Shown: piece after piece, positions 26,294-35,702 of the stretch | Position numbering within the stretch: position 1 is the stretch's first letter | How the letters are laid out: each line of letters starts with the position of its first letter | Origin: Hwanghaeella sp964350445 | Lineage (GTDB): Bacteria; Pseudomonadota; Alphaproteobacteria; UBA8366; Aestuariispiraceae | Reading direction: 5' to 3' | NCBI GenBank assembly: GCA_964350445.1 | Contig: CAYGKA010000004.1 | Span: 73,427 to 137,426 of the forward strand | DNA: 64,000 nt | The notes under the pieces: model-generated | The model's input: only the letters and a program-made list of their open reading frames with translations | Told to the model about the DNA's origin: nothing | Database searches by the model: none | Made by a program: the position numbers and the translations under genes

Positions 26294-29200
26294 CTAGTGA
26301 AAGTCCCGGCTGGGGAACAACACCTTCGCCTGATCGCGGGGATGGCGCGGTCTTGGGATCGGTTTCGCCGGAGTTGGTTGCGCCGGGGCTGGCTGCACTT
26401 GGTGCGGCACCGACTTCATCGGGCGATAGCCTGCCCCCCTGTGGGGATCGGGCGCAATGACCTCCCCTTCCGCGGCATGTCTGGCAACTGCCGGTGAATA
26501 GACCGGGCGTTTCACTTCATCCGTCGGCGCCGACACGTCGGCGAACCTGGCGGCCGGATCGCCTGTCGCCCCGACAGCCAGCCCATCGAGCAGATGGGAG
26601 ACGTCTTCAATTTTTTTTGAAATCACGTGCGTGACGATTCCCTGCCGCTGCAGCTCCCCCGTCACGCGCATCAGGCGGGCGGACAATATCTCCCGCCGGA
26701 ACTTTTTGAACGTGTCCTCCCAGATGACGATGTTCGACCATTCGGTCTCGTCCTCCAGCGTCGCGAAGACGACTCCGCGGGCGCTGCCGGGACGCTGCCG
26801 CACCAGGACCAACCCGGAAACCGTCACCGTCGCGCCGTTCGGCAGGGTCAACAGTTCTTCCGCCAAAGTCTCCCCCGCAAGTGCCGGACGCAGCAGGGCG
26901 CAAGGATGGGCCTTCAGGGACAGGCGCAGGTGGGAATAGTCCTGCACCACTTCCTCGCCCAATGTCGGTTCGGGCAGATGGACCTCCGGTTCCTCCCCCT
27001 GTTCCTCCTCGCCCATCGCTTCGAACAGCGGCAGCGGTTTGTCGCCGCCGACCGCCTGCACCGCCCAAAGCGCCTGTCGGCGGCTCATCTGCAACGATCC
27101 AAACCCATCCGCCCGGGCCAAGGCCTGCAAGGCCCGCTTCTTCAGCCCGGCCCGCCGCCATAGGTCCAGCGGCTGGGCATAGCCGTTCCCACGCGCCGCC
27201 ACGATCCAGTCCCCGTCTTCCTGAGACAGGCCCTTGATCTGCCGGAAGCCGAGACGGATGGCGTAACCGCCCTTGGATTGGTGTTCCGGTGCGGCCTCCA
27301 TCACATGGTCCCAGGACGAATGGTTCACGTCGACGGGCCGGATTTCGACCCCATGCTCCACCGCGTCGCGGACGATCTGGGCCGGCGCATAGAAGCCCAT
27401 CGGCTGGCTGTTCAGAAGGGCAGTCCCGAAAACCGCCGGATAATGGCATTTGATCCAGGCGGAGACATAGACCAGCAAGGCGAAGCTGGCGGCATGGGAT
27501 TCCGGAAAACCGTATTCCCCGAAGCCCTCGATCTGCCGGAAGCAACGCTCGGCGAAGTCCCGCTCATATCCCCGCGCGGCCATCCCCTCGACCATCTTCT
27601 CATGAAACTCATGTATTTTCCCGGTCTTGCGGAATGTCGCCATGGCGCGGCGCAGTTGATCCGCTTCCGATGGCGCGAACCCGGCGGCGACGATGGCGAT
27701 CTTCATCGCTTGCTCCTGGAACAGCGGCACGCCCAGCGTCTTGCCCAGAACCTCCTCCAATTCCTTCGACGGATAGGAAACCGTCTCCTCCCCATTCCGG
27801 CGGCGCAGATAAGGGTGCACCATGTCGCCCTGGATCGGACCGGGCCGGACGATCGCCACCTCGATCACAAGGTCATAGAAATCGCGCGGCTTCATGCGCG
27901 GCAGGAAAGCCATCTGCGCCCGGCTCTCGACCTGGAAGACGCCCAGCGAATCCGCCCGGCACAGCATGTCATAGGTCGCCTTGTCGGCCGGCGGCAGGCT
28001 CGCCAGATCGTAATTCCGGCCATAGTGGTTGCGCAGCAGTTGGAAGGCCTTGCGCAGGCAGGTCAGCATGCCAAGCGCCAGCACGTCGACTTTCAGAATG
28101 CCAAGCGCATCCAGGTCGTCCTTGTCCCATTCGACGACGGTCCGGTCCGCCATGGCGGCATTCTCGATCGGGCACAGTTCGTCCAGCCGCCCGCGGGTGA
28201 TGACAAAACCGCCGACATGTTGCGACAGGTGCCTTGGGAATCCGATGATCTGGCTCACCAAGGCGATGGTCTGGCGCAGGCGCTTGTCGCGCGGATCCAG
28301 CCCGACTTCGACCAGGTGTTCGTCGGCGATATCGTCGGTCGACCAACCCCAGATGCGCGACGCCAGCAGCGCGACCATATCCTCGCTGAGCCCCATCGCC
28401 TTGCCGACTTCGCGGACCGCCCCGCGCGCGCGATAGCAGATCACCGTCGCGGCCAACCCGGCCCGGTGACGGCCGTATTTGGCATAGATGTACTGGATCA
28501 CCTCTTCCCGGCGCTCGTGCTCGAAATCGATGTCGATATCGGGCGGCTCGCCGCGCTCGGCGGAAACGAAGCGTTCGAACAGCAGGTCCAGCCGGGCGGG
28601 ATCCACCGCGGTAACACCCAGGCAATAGCAGACCGCGGAATTGGCGGCCGATCCGCGCCCCTGGCACAGGATGTCCTGGGTGCGCGCGAAGCGCACCATG
28701 TCGTAGACGGTGAGGAAATAGGCGGCGTAATCGAGCTCGCCGATCAGTTTCAGCTCGTATTCCACCTGCTGGCGGACCTTGGCCGGCATGCCGCCCGGAT
28801 AGCGTTGCTTCGCCCCCAGCCAGGTCAGCTTCTCCAGGGACTCCTGTGCGCTCAGCCCCGGCTCCAGCACTTCGTCCGGATAGGCATAAGCCAACTCGTC
28901 GAGGGAGAAGCGGCACCTCTCCGCAATCTCCAGCGTGGCCGCGACAGCTTCCTCATGCCCCGCGAAAAGAGCCGCCATTTCTTGCGCTGATTTCAAATGG
29001 CGTTCGGCGTTGCGCTGGGCGCGCCAGCCGGCATCGTCGATCACACATTTCTCGCGGATGCAGGTCAACACATCGGCGAGCGGCCGCCGGCCGGGCGCAT
29101 GCATCAGCACATCGTTGCTCGCAACCATCGGCACCCCGGCTTGCGACGCCAGGGCGGCAAGCGCCGCGATCCGTGCTGTGTCGTCGCCGGAAAGCCCGTG

Positions 29201-29668
29201 ACTGGCCACCAGATAAACCGCGCCGGGAAAAGCATCCCGATAGCGCATGACCTCCGCCAGCAGCGCCTCTTCGGCAACAGCGGGCGGCAGGACGATCAGC
29301 ACCATGCCCGCGCCGTATTCGATCACGTCCTCCCGGCGGAGAAGGCAGCTTCCCTTTTCCGCCCGGCGGCGGCCAAGCGTGATCAGACGGCTCAGCCGGG
29401 CATAGGCCTCCTTGTCCGTGGGATAGACGATCACCGACGCCCCGTCGGCAAGGTCCAGCCGTGCACCCACCAGCAGTTTGATGCCGTGCCGCTTCGCCGC
29501 CACATGCGCCCGTACCACCCCGGCCAGGCTGTTGCGGTCGGCGATGCCGATGGCGGAAAGGCCCAGGGCGGCAGCTTGAACGACCAACTCATCCGGATGG
29601 CTCGCGCCTTCCAGGAAGGAAAAGTTGGTCAGGCATTGCAGTTCTGCATAGGCAAAACTCCCGTCCAT
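26294..29668 (-). CDS. dnaE2: DnaE2/ImuC error-prone DNA polymerase III alpha subunit
   Basis: A 1,124-residue C-family polymerase, the catalytic partner of ImuB in SOS mutagenesis. It opens with the PHP domain (AYAELQCLTNFSFLEGASHP), has polymerase acidic residues in EPPDIDIDFEHERREEV near residues 430-450, and ends with an OB-fold and a proline-rich tail. It is shorter than replicative DnaE and lacks its C-terminal extension, as expected for DnaE2. ATG 29668 lies six bases after the imuB stop. A GTG at 29677 would overlap that stop as GTGA, so translation is coupled either way. Confidence 0.95.
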   Translation of the reverse strand: MDGSFAYAELQCLTNFSFLEGASHPDELVVQAAALGLSAIGIADRNSLAGVVRAHVAAKRHGIKLLVGARLDLADGASVIVYPTDKEAYARLSRLITLGRRRAEKGSCLLRREDVIEYGAGMVLIVLPPAVAEEALLAEVMRYRDAFPGAVYLVASHGLSGDDTARIAALAALASQAGVPMVASNDVLMHAPGRRPLADVLTCIREKCVIDDAGWRAQRNAERHLKSAQEMAALFAGHEEAVAATLEIAERCRFSLDELAYAYPDEVLEPGLSAQESLEKLTWLGAKQRYPGGMPAKVRQQVEYELKLIGELDYAAYFLTVYDMVRFARTQDILCQGRGSAANSAVCYCLGVTAVDPARLDLLFERFVSAERGEPPDIDIDFEHERREEVIQYIYAKYGRHRAGLAATVICYRARGAVREVGKAMGLSEDMVALLASRIWGWSTDDIADEHLVEVGLDPRDKRLRQTIALVSQIIGFPRHLSQHVGGFVITRGRLDELCPIENAAMADRTVVEWDKDDLDALGILKVDVLALGMLTCLRKAFQLLRNHYGRNYDLASLPPADKATYDMLCRADSLGVFQVESRAQMAFLPRMKPRDFYDLVIEVAIVRPGPIQGDMVHPYLRRRNGEETVSYPSKELEEVLGKTLGVPLFQEQAMKIAIVAAGFAPSEADQLRRAMATFRKTGKIHEFHEKMVEGMAARGYERDFAERCFRQIEGFGEYGFPESHAASFALLVYVSAWIKCHYPAVFGTALLNSQPMGFYAPAQIVRDAVEHGVEIRPVDVNHSSWDHVMEAAPEHQSKGGYAIRLGFRQIKGLSQEDGDWIVAARGNGYAQPLDLWRRAGLKKRALQALARADGFGSLQMSRRQALWAVQAVGGDKPLPLFEAMGEEEQGEEPEVHLPEPTLGEEVVQDYSHLRLSLKAHPCALLRPALAGETLAEELLTLPNGATVTVSGLVLVRQRPGSARGVVFATLEDETEWSNIVIWEDTFKKFRREILSARLMRVTGELQRQGIVTHVISKKIEDVSHLLDGLAVGATGDPAARFADVSAPTDEVKRPVYSPAVARHAAEGEVIAPDPHRGAGYRPMKSVPHQVQPAPAQPTPAKPIPRPRHPRDQAKVLFPSRDFH

Positions 29669-29673
29669 CGCGG

Positions 29674-31260
29674 TCACCCGAAGAAACCATGCATGAACCA
29701 ATTCCCCCCGGCGCCATTGCCTTTGCTTTGGGGTGGGTTGCGGTACATCCAGAAGCGCTGACCGGTGAGGCTTTCGACACGGTAATAGTCGCGCAGCCGC
29801 CCAGCCTCCGCTGGCCGCCACCATTCGGGCGACAGCCGTTCGGGACCCGTCACACGGCCGACCTTGTGCCAGCGCCCGCGCCAGGAGAACCGCTCCGGTT
29901 CCTGTTCTCCCTTGCTTTCGGCCTCCACGGGTTCCGGCGCGGCCAGCAGGAAAGGCGGCCGCGGCGGCAGGCCTTCCGGCCAGGGGGGACCATCCGACGC
30001 CGGCGACGGCTCGGAAGAGTGAAAGACGGAAACAAACCGCCCCGCCCGTTCCGGCAGGTGACTGCGCCTTGGGTCGATCCGCAGCAGCCGGCCGCTGCCC
30101 AGCCGCGCGGCCAGCCGGTCAAGCAACCGGTCGAACTCCGGGTCCCCTTCCCGCCCCGTCCTATCGGTCTTCTGTTCATTCCCCGCCGGTTTCAAACCGG
30201 CATGCCGCTGCTCGGCCTTCAAGTCCTCCACCACCGGCGCGGCGAGAACCATGCTGTCGATCCCGAATCCGGGGTCGAGGGAGGAGAGGCGTTCGGCGAA
30301 GAGCCGCGCCAGGTGACGCGGGTCGCGGGCCGCCCGCGCGACGCCGACCGTCAGGCTCTGCACATCCCCGTCGGCGCGATAGAGGGACAGGATCAAGCGG
30401 CGGCATCCGCGCTGTTCCCGCTCCAGCCTAGCGGTCATCCGGCTCAGCAGCCGGTCGAGGGTGCGGGCGATATCTTCCGGCGTGCCGATCGGTTCGGGAA
30501 AGGAAAGGCGCACGCGGTAAGGCGCCGCATGCGGTTTGGGAGAGATCGCGTCCGGCAGGTCGCCGAGCGCGCGGTCCAACCGCGTGACGAGGTCGAGCCC
30601 GAAACGCGTCGCGAGACTGGATCGCGGCAGGGAATAGAGATCGCCGATCCGATGCAGGCCGACCCGGTGAAGCGCCGCCGCCGCATCCGCCAACGGGCTC
30701 AAGGCTTCCACCGGCAAAGGTGCGAGGCGTTCACGCAGCACCGGACCGCCCTGCGGTTTCACTCCGGTCGCGGGCGGCCTGCCATCACCGAACCGGGCCA
30801 GCGCGACGGCGGCGCGCGGCGTTTCCGCCCGCGCCATCCGGGCGGTAAACCCGATATCGTCCAGACGGTCGGCGATATCGGCCATCATCGCCGCATCCCC
30901 GCCGAACAGATGGCCGCACCCAGTCGTATCCAGCAGCAGCCCGTCCGCCCCGTCCACCGCCACCCAGGGCGTGTAGCGGACGCACCAATCGCGCAGGGAT
31001 TCCAGCGCCTTCCTCTCCTCCGGTGGATCGGCGCGGCGCAGGGTGACGTCCGGGTACAGCGCGCGGGCATTCGCCAAGCTCATCCCCGGCGTCAGTCCCG
31101 CCCCGGCGGCACAGGGGTTCACCGCCGCCAGGATCATCTGCCCCCGGCTTTCCATGAAGGTGGCGAAGGGGATCGACGCCAGGGCGGGTTCTTCCCGTTC
31201 CAGCCGTTCGGTCGCCAAATAGGGCAGCCAGAGGGAGAGGAGGGAGCGCGGCTGCGTCAT
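29674..31260 (-). CDS. imuB: ImuB, inactive Y-family polymerase-like mutasome subunit
   Basis: A 528-residue Y-family polymerase relative that in Caulobacter and Mycobacterium serves as the beta-clamp adaptor of the ImuABC mutasome rather than as a polymerase. It begins SLLSLWLPYLATERLE, in which the usual catalytic acidic residue of active Y-family enzymes is not seen. DGLLLDTTGCGHLFGG near residue 105 is the ImuB version of the palm motif. The C-terminal RVESLTGQRFWMYRN region is the known ImuB tail. The ATG at 31260 overlaps the imuA TGA as ATGA. The long upstream open frame lies inside imuA and is ignored. Confidence 0.92.
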   Translation of the reverse strand: MTQPRSLLSLWLPYLATERLEREEPALASIPFATFMESRGQMILAAVNPCAAGAGLTPGMSLANARALYPDVTLRRADPPEERKALESLRDWCVRYTPWVAVDGADGLLLDTTGCGHLFGGDAAMMADIADRLDDIGFTARMARAETPRAAVALARFGDGRPPATGVKPQGGPVLRERLAPLPVEALSPLADAAAALHRVGLHRIGDLYSLPRSSLATRFGLDLVTRLDRALGDLPDAISPKPHAAPYRVRLSFPEPIGTPEDIARTLDRLLSRMTARLEREQRGCRRLILSLYRADGDVQSLTVGVARAARDPRHLARLFAERLSSLDPGFGIDSMVLAAPVVEDLKAEQRHAGLKPAGNEQKTDRTGREGDPEFDRLLDRLAARLGSGRLLRIDPRRSHLPERAGRFVSVFHSSEPSPASDGPPWPEGLPPRPPFLLAAPEPVEAESKGEQEPERFSWRGRWHKVGRVTGPERLSPEWWRPAEAGRLRDYYRVESLTGQRFWMYRNPPQSKGNGAGGNWFMHGFFG

Positions 31261-32009
31261 ACCGAAACCTGTCCGGTCCGGTCCACCCGCACCCGCCAAG
31301 CGGCCGCCGGCGCAGCCCCGCCGCGCACCCGCAGCAGGGAGATTTCCCAGCAGGCGCGATCCCCCGCCTGGTCCAGCGGGGCCGGGTCGATCCGCCAACG
31401 TGTCGCCGCCGCACTCGGGCTCAACGTGCCGCCCCCTTCGGAGAGGATGAGGCCCAAGCCACCGCCGGCCTCCGCCGCCAGTTGCAGGCGGCGGCTGGCC
31501 GTCAGATCCACCGGCTTGCCGGTACTTCCCCGCACGCGATCCTTGTCCATCTGGGCGACGACCGCCGCGACCGATCCCGACTTCAGCGCTTCCTCGACCG
31601 TCCAGAGCATCTCCTCCCGGTCACGGCAAACGACGGCGACCAGGCGGCGCGGATCGATCCCCGCCTGCCACAGGCCGGGACCGTAGAGATGATCCCGCCG
31701 GCCTTCCGGCACGCACCACAGGATGCAGTCTTCATCGGACAGGCCGGATGTCAGCAGATGCAGCGCAAAGCCCGCAGCGGCAGGCCCCTGAACTTCATGC
31801 ACCGCCGCCAGGGCGAGGCCCCGCCCCGGCAGCGACGCATCCACCGGACCGATCCCGGTAGACAGGCAGCGCCCGCCCCCGTGCCCGCCGGACGCCTCGA
31901 TCGCGGCCATCGCCTGACGCAAATCCGCCGGCAGCCCGCGCCCGCCCCGGCCCGCAGGGAACTTTCCGGCCGCCGCCGACGTTTTCAGAGATGCGGATCC
32001 ATCCGGCAT
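31257..32009 (-). CDS. imuA: ImuA, RecA/SulA-like SOS mutagenesis protein
   Basis: A 250-residue first gene of the SOS mutagenesis operon. The text LPADLRQAMAAIEASGG, then GIGPVDASLPGRGLALAAVHEVQGPAAAGFALHL, corresponds to the RecA-like fold of ImuA, with a degenerate Walker A. It works with ImuB and DnaE2 in damage-induced mutagenesis and translesion synthesis. A LexA-type box lies 36 bp upstream of the start and a terminator on the far side separates it from the acetamidase gene, so the operon has its own promoter. Confidence 0.92.
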   Translation of the reverse strand: MPDGSASLKTSAAAGKFPAGRGGRGLPADLRQAMAAIEASGGHGGGRCLSTGIGPVDASLPGRGLALAAVHEVQGPAAAGFALHLLTSGLSDEDCILWCVPEGRRDHLYGPGLWQAGIDPRRLVAVVCRDREEMLWTVEEALKSGSVAAVVAQMDKDRVRGSTGKPVDLTASRRLQLAAEAGGGLGLILSEGGGTLSPSAAATRWRIDPAPLDQAGDRACWEISLLRVRGGAAPAAAWRVRVDRTGQVSV

Positions 32010-32044
32010 GATTTTCCATATATTCCTATTATGTTCTTTTTATA

Positions 32045-32059
32045 GTTCCCTTTATGTTC
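32045..32059. promoter_or_regulatory. LexA box GTTC-N7-GTTC upstream of imuA
   Basis: GTTC, seven bases, GTTC exactly matches the alphaproteobacterial LexA operator. A third GTTC at 32033-32036 sits eight bases before the first. The location just before imuA supports SOS control of the operon. Confidence 0.82.
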
Positions 32060-32073
32060 TTTCGTCAATCATG

Positions 32074-32110
32074 CGGAAAGAAAGGGGCCGCCGTCCAAAG
32101 CGACAGCCCC
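32074..32110 (-). terminator. Rho-independent terminator after the acetamidase gene
   Basis: On the minus strand a 10-bp stem (two G-U pairs, 7-base loop, 32084-32110) is followed by TTTCTTT. It begins 16 bp beyond the acetamidase stop and ends before the LexA box, insulating the imuA operon. Confidence 0.75.
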
Positions 32111-32126
32111 GCCCCGTTTAAGTGTC

Positions 32127-33065
32127 CTACGGCAGGACCGATTTCGGCAGGATGCAGTGGATGCCCTTGTTGACGTCGACCAGCTGGGTGACGCGCAGGT
32201 CGGCGGCGAGACTGCAGAGGGAATAGGCGTCTTGGCGGGTCAGGTCGGAAATTCTGACGATGAGGTCGATCATTTCCCGCAGGGCCTGCTTCGCCGCCTC
32301 GTCCAGATCCTCATTCATCCCCATGGTGATCCAGCTTTCGGCCGTTTCCGCCATCGGCATGGTGAGTTTCATGTCCTTGCGCACGATCAGTTCCACCGTG
32401 CCGCTGAGGCAGGTCTCGATCGCGGTCAAGCAGACCTCGCCATCGCCCTGCACCGCATGACCGTCACCGGCGGAGAACAGGGCGCCTTCGTTGAAGACGG
32501 GGAAATACACGGTCGACCCTTCGATCAGTTCCTTGTTGTCCATATTGCCGCCGAATTCGCGCGGAATGATCGAGGTGAACTTGCCCAAAGAGGGATCGGG
32601 CGCGACGCCGAAATTGCCGAAGAAGGGCCGCAGCGGAATTTCCCCGCCCCAAGGCGGTCGCGCGACCATCGCGTCCTTGTCGAGCGGGATATGCAGGCGC
32701 CGGGTTTCCGGGAAATCCTCCGGCAAGGTGCCGAGGTTGGGCAGCTGCAGATTCCAGCCCCAATTCGCCCGCAGCGAAATATCCAGAAAGCGGACCTCCA
32801 GAACGTCGCCCGGCATCGCGCCTTCGACATAGACCGGCCCGGTCAAAAAATGGGGCCCTGGACCCTTCTCGCACTGTTCGTGAACCTCGCGGTGGCCTTC
32901 GACGATCTCTTCACTGCCGTCCGGCATGTCATCCGGTTCGCCGCTGAGCGCATCGATGCGCACTCGGTCGCCCGATTTGACCTTCAGAACGGGCGGGAGC
33001 GTCGCATCCCAGAACCCCCAATGCACTGTTTCCGGTTTTGATGGCAGATGATATTCGGCGCCCAC
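32127..33065 (-). CDS. Acetamidase/formamidase family amidohydrolase
   Basis: A 312-residue protein of the FmdA/AmdA family, which hydrolyses short amides such as formamide and acetamide to ammonia and the acid. Family features include TVHWGFWDATLPPV near the start, GPGPHFLTGPVYVEGAMPGD at about residues 68-87, a GGNMDNKEL segment near 175 and GDGHAVQGDGEV near 200. Substrate preference cannot be read. It is divergent from the FAD oxidoreductase across a 263-bp gap and followed by its own terminator. No urea/amide-type ABC genes adjoin it. Confidence 0.88.
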   Translation of the reverse strand: MGAEYHLPSKPETVHWGFWDATLPPVLKVKSGDRVRIDALSGEPDDMPDGSEEIVEGHREVHEQCEKGPGPHFLTGPVYVEGAMPGDVLEVRFLDISLRANWGWNLQLPNLGTLPEDFPETRRLHIPLDKDAMVARPPWGGEIPLRPFFGNFGVAPDPSLGKFTSIIPREFGGNMDNKELIEGSTVYFPVFNEGALFSAGDGHAVQGDGEVCLTAIETCLSGTVELIVRKDMKLTMPMAETAESWITMGMNEDLDEAAKQALREMIDLIVRISDLTRQDAYSLCSLAADLRVTQLVDVNKGIHCILPKSVLP

Positions 33066-33328
33066 GGCAACCCCCTATGGTTTGAAGCTTTTTCAATTGA
33101 GCCCTTACCCGTTGACCTATGCAGGCCGCCTTCTTTCCGAGGCGCCCGGACAGTCTGACTCCAAACTATGCTGCATCGCAACAAAATAGGCGCGGTGCTC
33201 GCGCGTCAGGCCCCATCCCATGGGGGAAAAGCCAGCACCACCCGTTGCAAGATCGGCTTTCTCGGTCCACAAATCGTTTCCGAGCGCCAGAGCGCCTTAC
33301 ACCATTTCTTCCCGCATGCAGGTCTTTC

Positions 33329-34657
33329 ATGTCGCCACCCGTCGATCCCATTACACCGACCGAAAACCTTCCCGCCAAAGCGGATGTCGTCATCATCGGC
33401 GGCGGGATTATCGGCGTTTCCACCGCCTATTTCCTGGCCAAGAAAGGCCTGTCGGTCGTGCTCTGCGAGAAGGGCCGCATCGGCGGAGAACAGTCGAGCC
33501 GTAACTGGGGGTACTGCCGCCAGCAGGGCCGCGACCCCGGCGAAATACCGCTGATCATAGAAAGCCTGAAGATCTGGCGCGGGTTGAACGACGAGATCGA
33601 GGACGAAACCGGCTTCCGCCAAGCGGGTGTCGCGTACCTCGCCGCCACCGAGGAAGACCTGGAACGGTACGAGGAATGGGTCGGCTACGCCCGGCAGTAC
33701 CAGTTGGATACGAAGCTTCTGACCGGCGAGGAACTCGACGAGATCGCCCCCGGCGGGGCGAAGAAATGGCTGGGCGCGCTCTATACCGCCAGCGACGGGC
33801 GGGCGGAGCCGTCCAAGGCCGCACCGGCCATCGCCCGTGCCGTGCAACGGCTGGGCGGGTCGGTCCTGACCGATTGCGCCATCCGCGGGTTCGAGACCAA
33901 GGGCGGGCGCGTTTCGACAGTCTTCACCGAACGCGGACCAATCGAGACCGACGCGCTGGTCGTCGCCGGCGGGGCGTGGTCGCGCCTGTTCCTGCGCCGC
34001 CACGGCATCGACCTGCCGCAACAGACGGTGATTTCCAGCGTCATGCGCACCGCGCCAATCGAGGCCGGGATCGACACCTCCCTCTCCGGCCCTAACTTCG
34101 CCATCCGCAAGCGCCTGGACGGCGGCTATACGATCGCGCATGGGGCGGCGTCCTACTATCATCTGACACCGGATAGTTTCCGCCTGATGAAATCTTTCTG
34201 GGCCGCCTTCCAAATGGAGAGGAAGTCGCTGCGCATCCGGTTCGGGTCGCGTTTCTTCGAAGCGATGAACCAGGACCGGAAATGGCGCATGGACGAAGTG
34301 ACGCCGTTCGAAGAAAAACGCGTCTGGGATCCAGATCCGGGCCAGGACATATTGGGCGAGGCGAAGCGGAACCTGATCGCCGCCTTCCCGGCCTTCGCCA
34401 ACGTCGAAATCGAACAGGGTTGGGCAGGCGCCATTGATGTCACACCCGACGCGGTTCCCGCGATTTCACCCGTCGATGAAACGCCGGGCCTGTTCGTCGC
34501 GACCGGGTTCAGCGGACACGGCTTCGGCATCGGTCCGGGCGCAGGACGTCTGATGGCCGACCTTGTCAGCGGCGCGCAGCCGATCGTCGACCCCGAACCG
34601 TTCCGATTCAGCCGCTTCCACGACGGCACCAAGATCGCCCCTTTCACTGAAACCTGA
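33329..34657 (+). CDS. FAD-dependent amino acid/amine oxidoreductase (DAO family)
   Basis: A 442-residue flavoprotein of the D-amino acid oxidase/glycine oxidase/sarcosine dehydrogenase superfamily. The dinucleotide-binding loop is VVIIGGGIIGVSTAYFLAKKG at about residues 19-39, followed by CEKGRIGGEQSSRNWG, a typical FAD-interacting motif. The C-terminal GLFVATGFSGHGFGIGPGAG closes the FAD site. The substrate is likely a secondary or D-amino acid, but cannot be assigned. The open frame reaches 33119; ATG 33329 begins at the conserved domain. The stop is 13 bp from the SLAC1-family gene, so they form an operon. Confidence 0.87.
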   Translation: MSPPVDPITPTENLPAKADVVIIGGGIIGVSTAYFLAKKGLSVVLCEKGRIGGEQSSRNWGYCRQQGRDPGEIPLIIESLKIWRGLNDEIEDETGFRQAGVAYLAATEEDLERYEEWVGYARQYQLDTKLLTGEELDEIAPGGAKKWLGALYTASDGRAEPSKAAPAIARAVQRLGGSVLTDCAIRGFETKGGRVSTVFTERGPIETDALVVAGGAWSRLFLRRHGIDLPQQTVISSVMRTAPIEAGIDTSLSGPNFAIRKRLDGGYTIAHGAASYYHLTPDSFRLMKSFWAAFQMERKSLRIRFGSRFFEAMNQDRKWRMDEVTPFEEKRVWDPDPGQDILGEAKRNLIAAFPAFANVEIEQGWAGAIDVTPDAVPAISPVDETPGLFVATGFSGHGFGIGPGAGRLMADLVSGAQPIVDPEPFRFSRFHDGTKIAPFTET

Positions 34658-34670
34658 CCCCGGATAGCCC

Positions 34671-35651
34671 GTGCCCAACACACCCGAAGCGAACACCGCG
34701 ACCGGTCTTCAATATTTTCCCGTTACGATTTTTCCGGCCATCCTGGGAATCGTGGGCCTGGGCCTTGCTTGGCGGGACGCCGGGGCCGGATTCGGGATAC
34801 CGGGCTGGATCGGCGAAACCATCTCCGGCTTCGGTGTGGGATTTTTTCTGGCCGTCCTGGTTCTCTATGGTCTGAAGACCATCCGGTTCCCTGACGTCAC
34901 GCTGAAAGAGGCGCGCGCCGTCCCTACCGCAAGCCTGATCGCCGCGATCCCGATGAATTTTCTGCTGATCGCGGGCGTGCTCGCCCCTTACTCGATCATC
35001 CTGGCGGAAATTCTGTGGTGGATCGGCGTCATCGGGCAAATTGCCGTGACGATCCACGTCGTCGGTTTCGTTTGGCTGAACAAGGGCCTGGGCATTCAAT
35101 CCGTCACGCCGATATGGCTGCTGCCGACCGTCGGCATCATCCTGGCGCCGATTGCCGGGTCGGCATTCGACTATCCGTTCATAAACTGGCTGCTGTTCGG
35201 GTCCGCCGTGTTTTTCTGGCTCGCGATGACGCCGTTGCTGCTCTACCGGCTGGTCTTCGCCGAAGGGCTGTTGCCGCCGCAGCGCCCGGCGCTGGTCATC
35301 ATTCTGACGCCGCCGTCCCTCTGCGTCGCCGCCTATGTCCATTTGCAGGCCGGCTATATAGATCCCTTCGGCCATATGCTTTTCGGGGTGGCCTGCATGA
35401 TGGCGCTCCTCCTGCTCGCCAAACTGAAGGACTTCTTGGAACTGCCGTTCTCGATGGCGTGGTGGGCCTTCACCTTCCCGCTGGACGCTTTCACCCGGGC
35501 CACGATGCTCTACAACGATCACCTTGACGAACCTGCCAGCGCCGCCCTCGCTCTCGTAACCTTGGGGGTTGCCAGCCTTGTCGTTATTCTGGTCTCTTGG
35601 CGCACCGTACGGTTCATGCTGCAGGGCGGCTTGTTCAAGGCGCCTGCCTAG
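34671..35651 (+). CDS. SLAC1/TehA-family anion channel or exporter
   Basis: A 326-residue protein with about ten hydrophobic helices, matching the tellurite-resistance/dicarboxylate transporter (TDT) family, homologous to plant SLAC1 anion channels. LQYFPVTIFPAILGIVGLGLAW and WWAFTFPLDAFTRATMLYN are characteristic segments, the first holding the TM1 motif. Bacterial members have been linked to sulfite, malate or anion efflux; which applies here is unknown. The start codon is GTG at 34671. Its coupling to an amino acid oxidoreductase might mean it exports an anionic product, which is speculative. Confidence 0.82.
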   Translation: MPNTPEANTATGLQYFPVTIFPAILGIVGLGLAWRDAGAGFGIPGWIGETISGFGVGFFLAVLVLYGLKTIRFPDVTLKEARAVPTASLIAAIPMNFLLIAGVLAPYSIILAEILWWIGVIGQIAVTIHVVGFVWLNKGLGIQSVTPIWLLPTVGIILAPIAGSAFDYPFINWLLFGSAVFFWLAMTPLLLYRLVFAEGLLPPQRPALVIILTPPSLCVAAYVHLQAGYIDPFGHMLFGVACMMALLLLAKLKDFLELPFSMAWWAFTFPLDAFTRATMLYNDHLDEPASAALALVTLGVASLVVILVSWRTVRFMLQGGLFKAPA

Positions 35652-35702
35652 GCCGCCGCATCGAACCACTTATCCCATTTACCCGCAGACGGGACGACGA
35701 CG

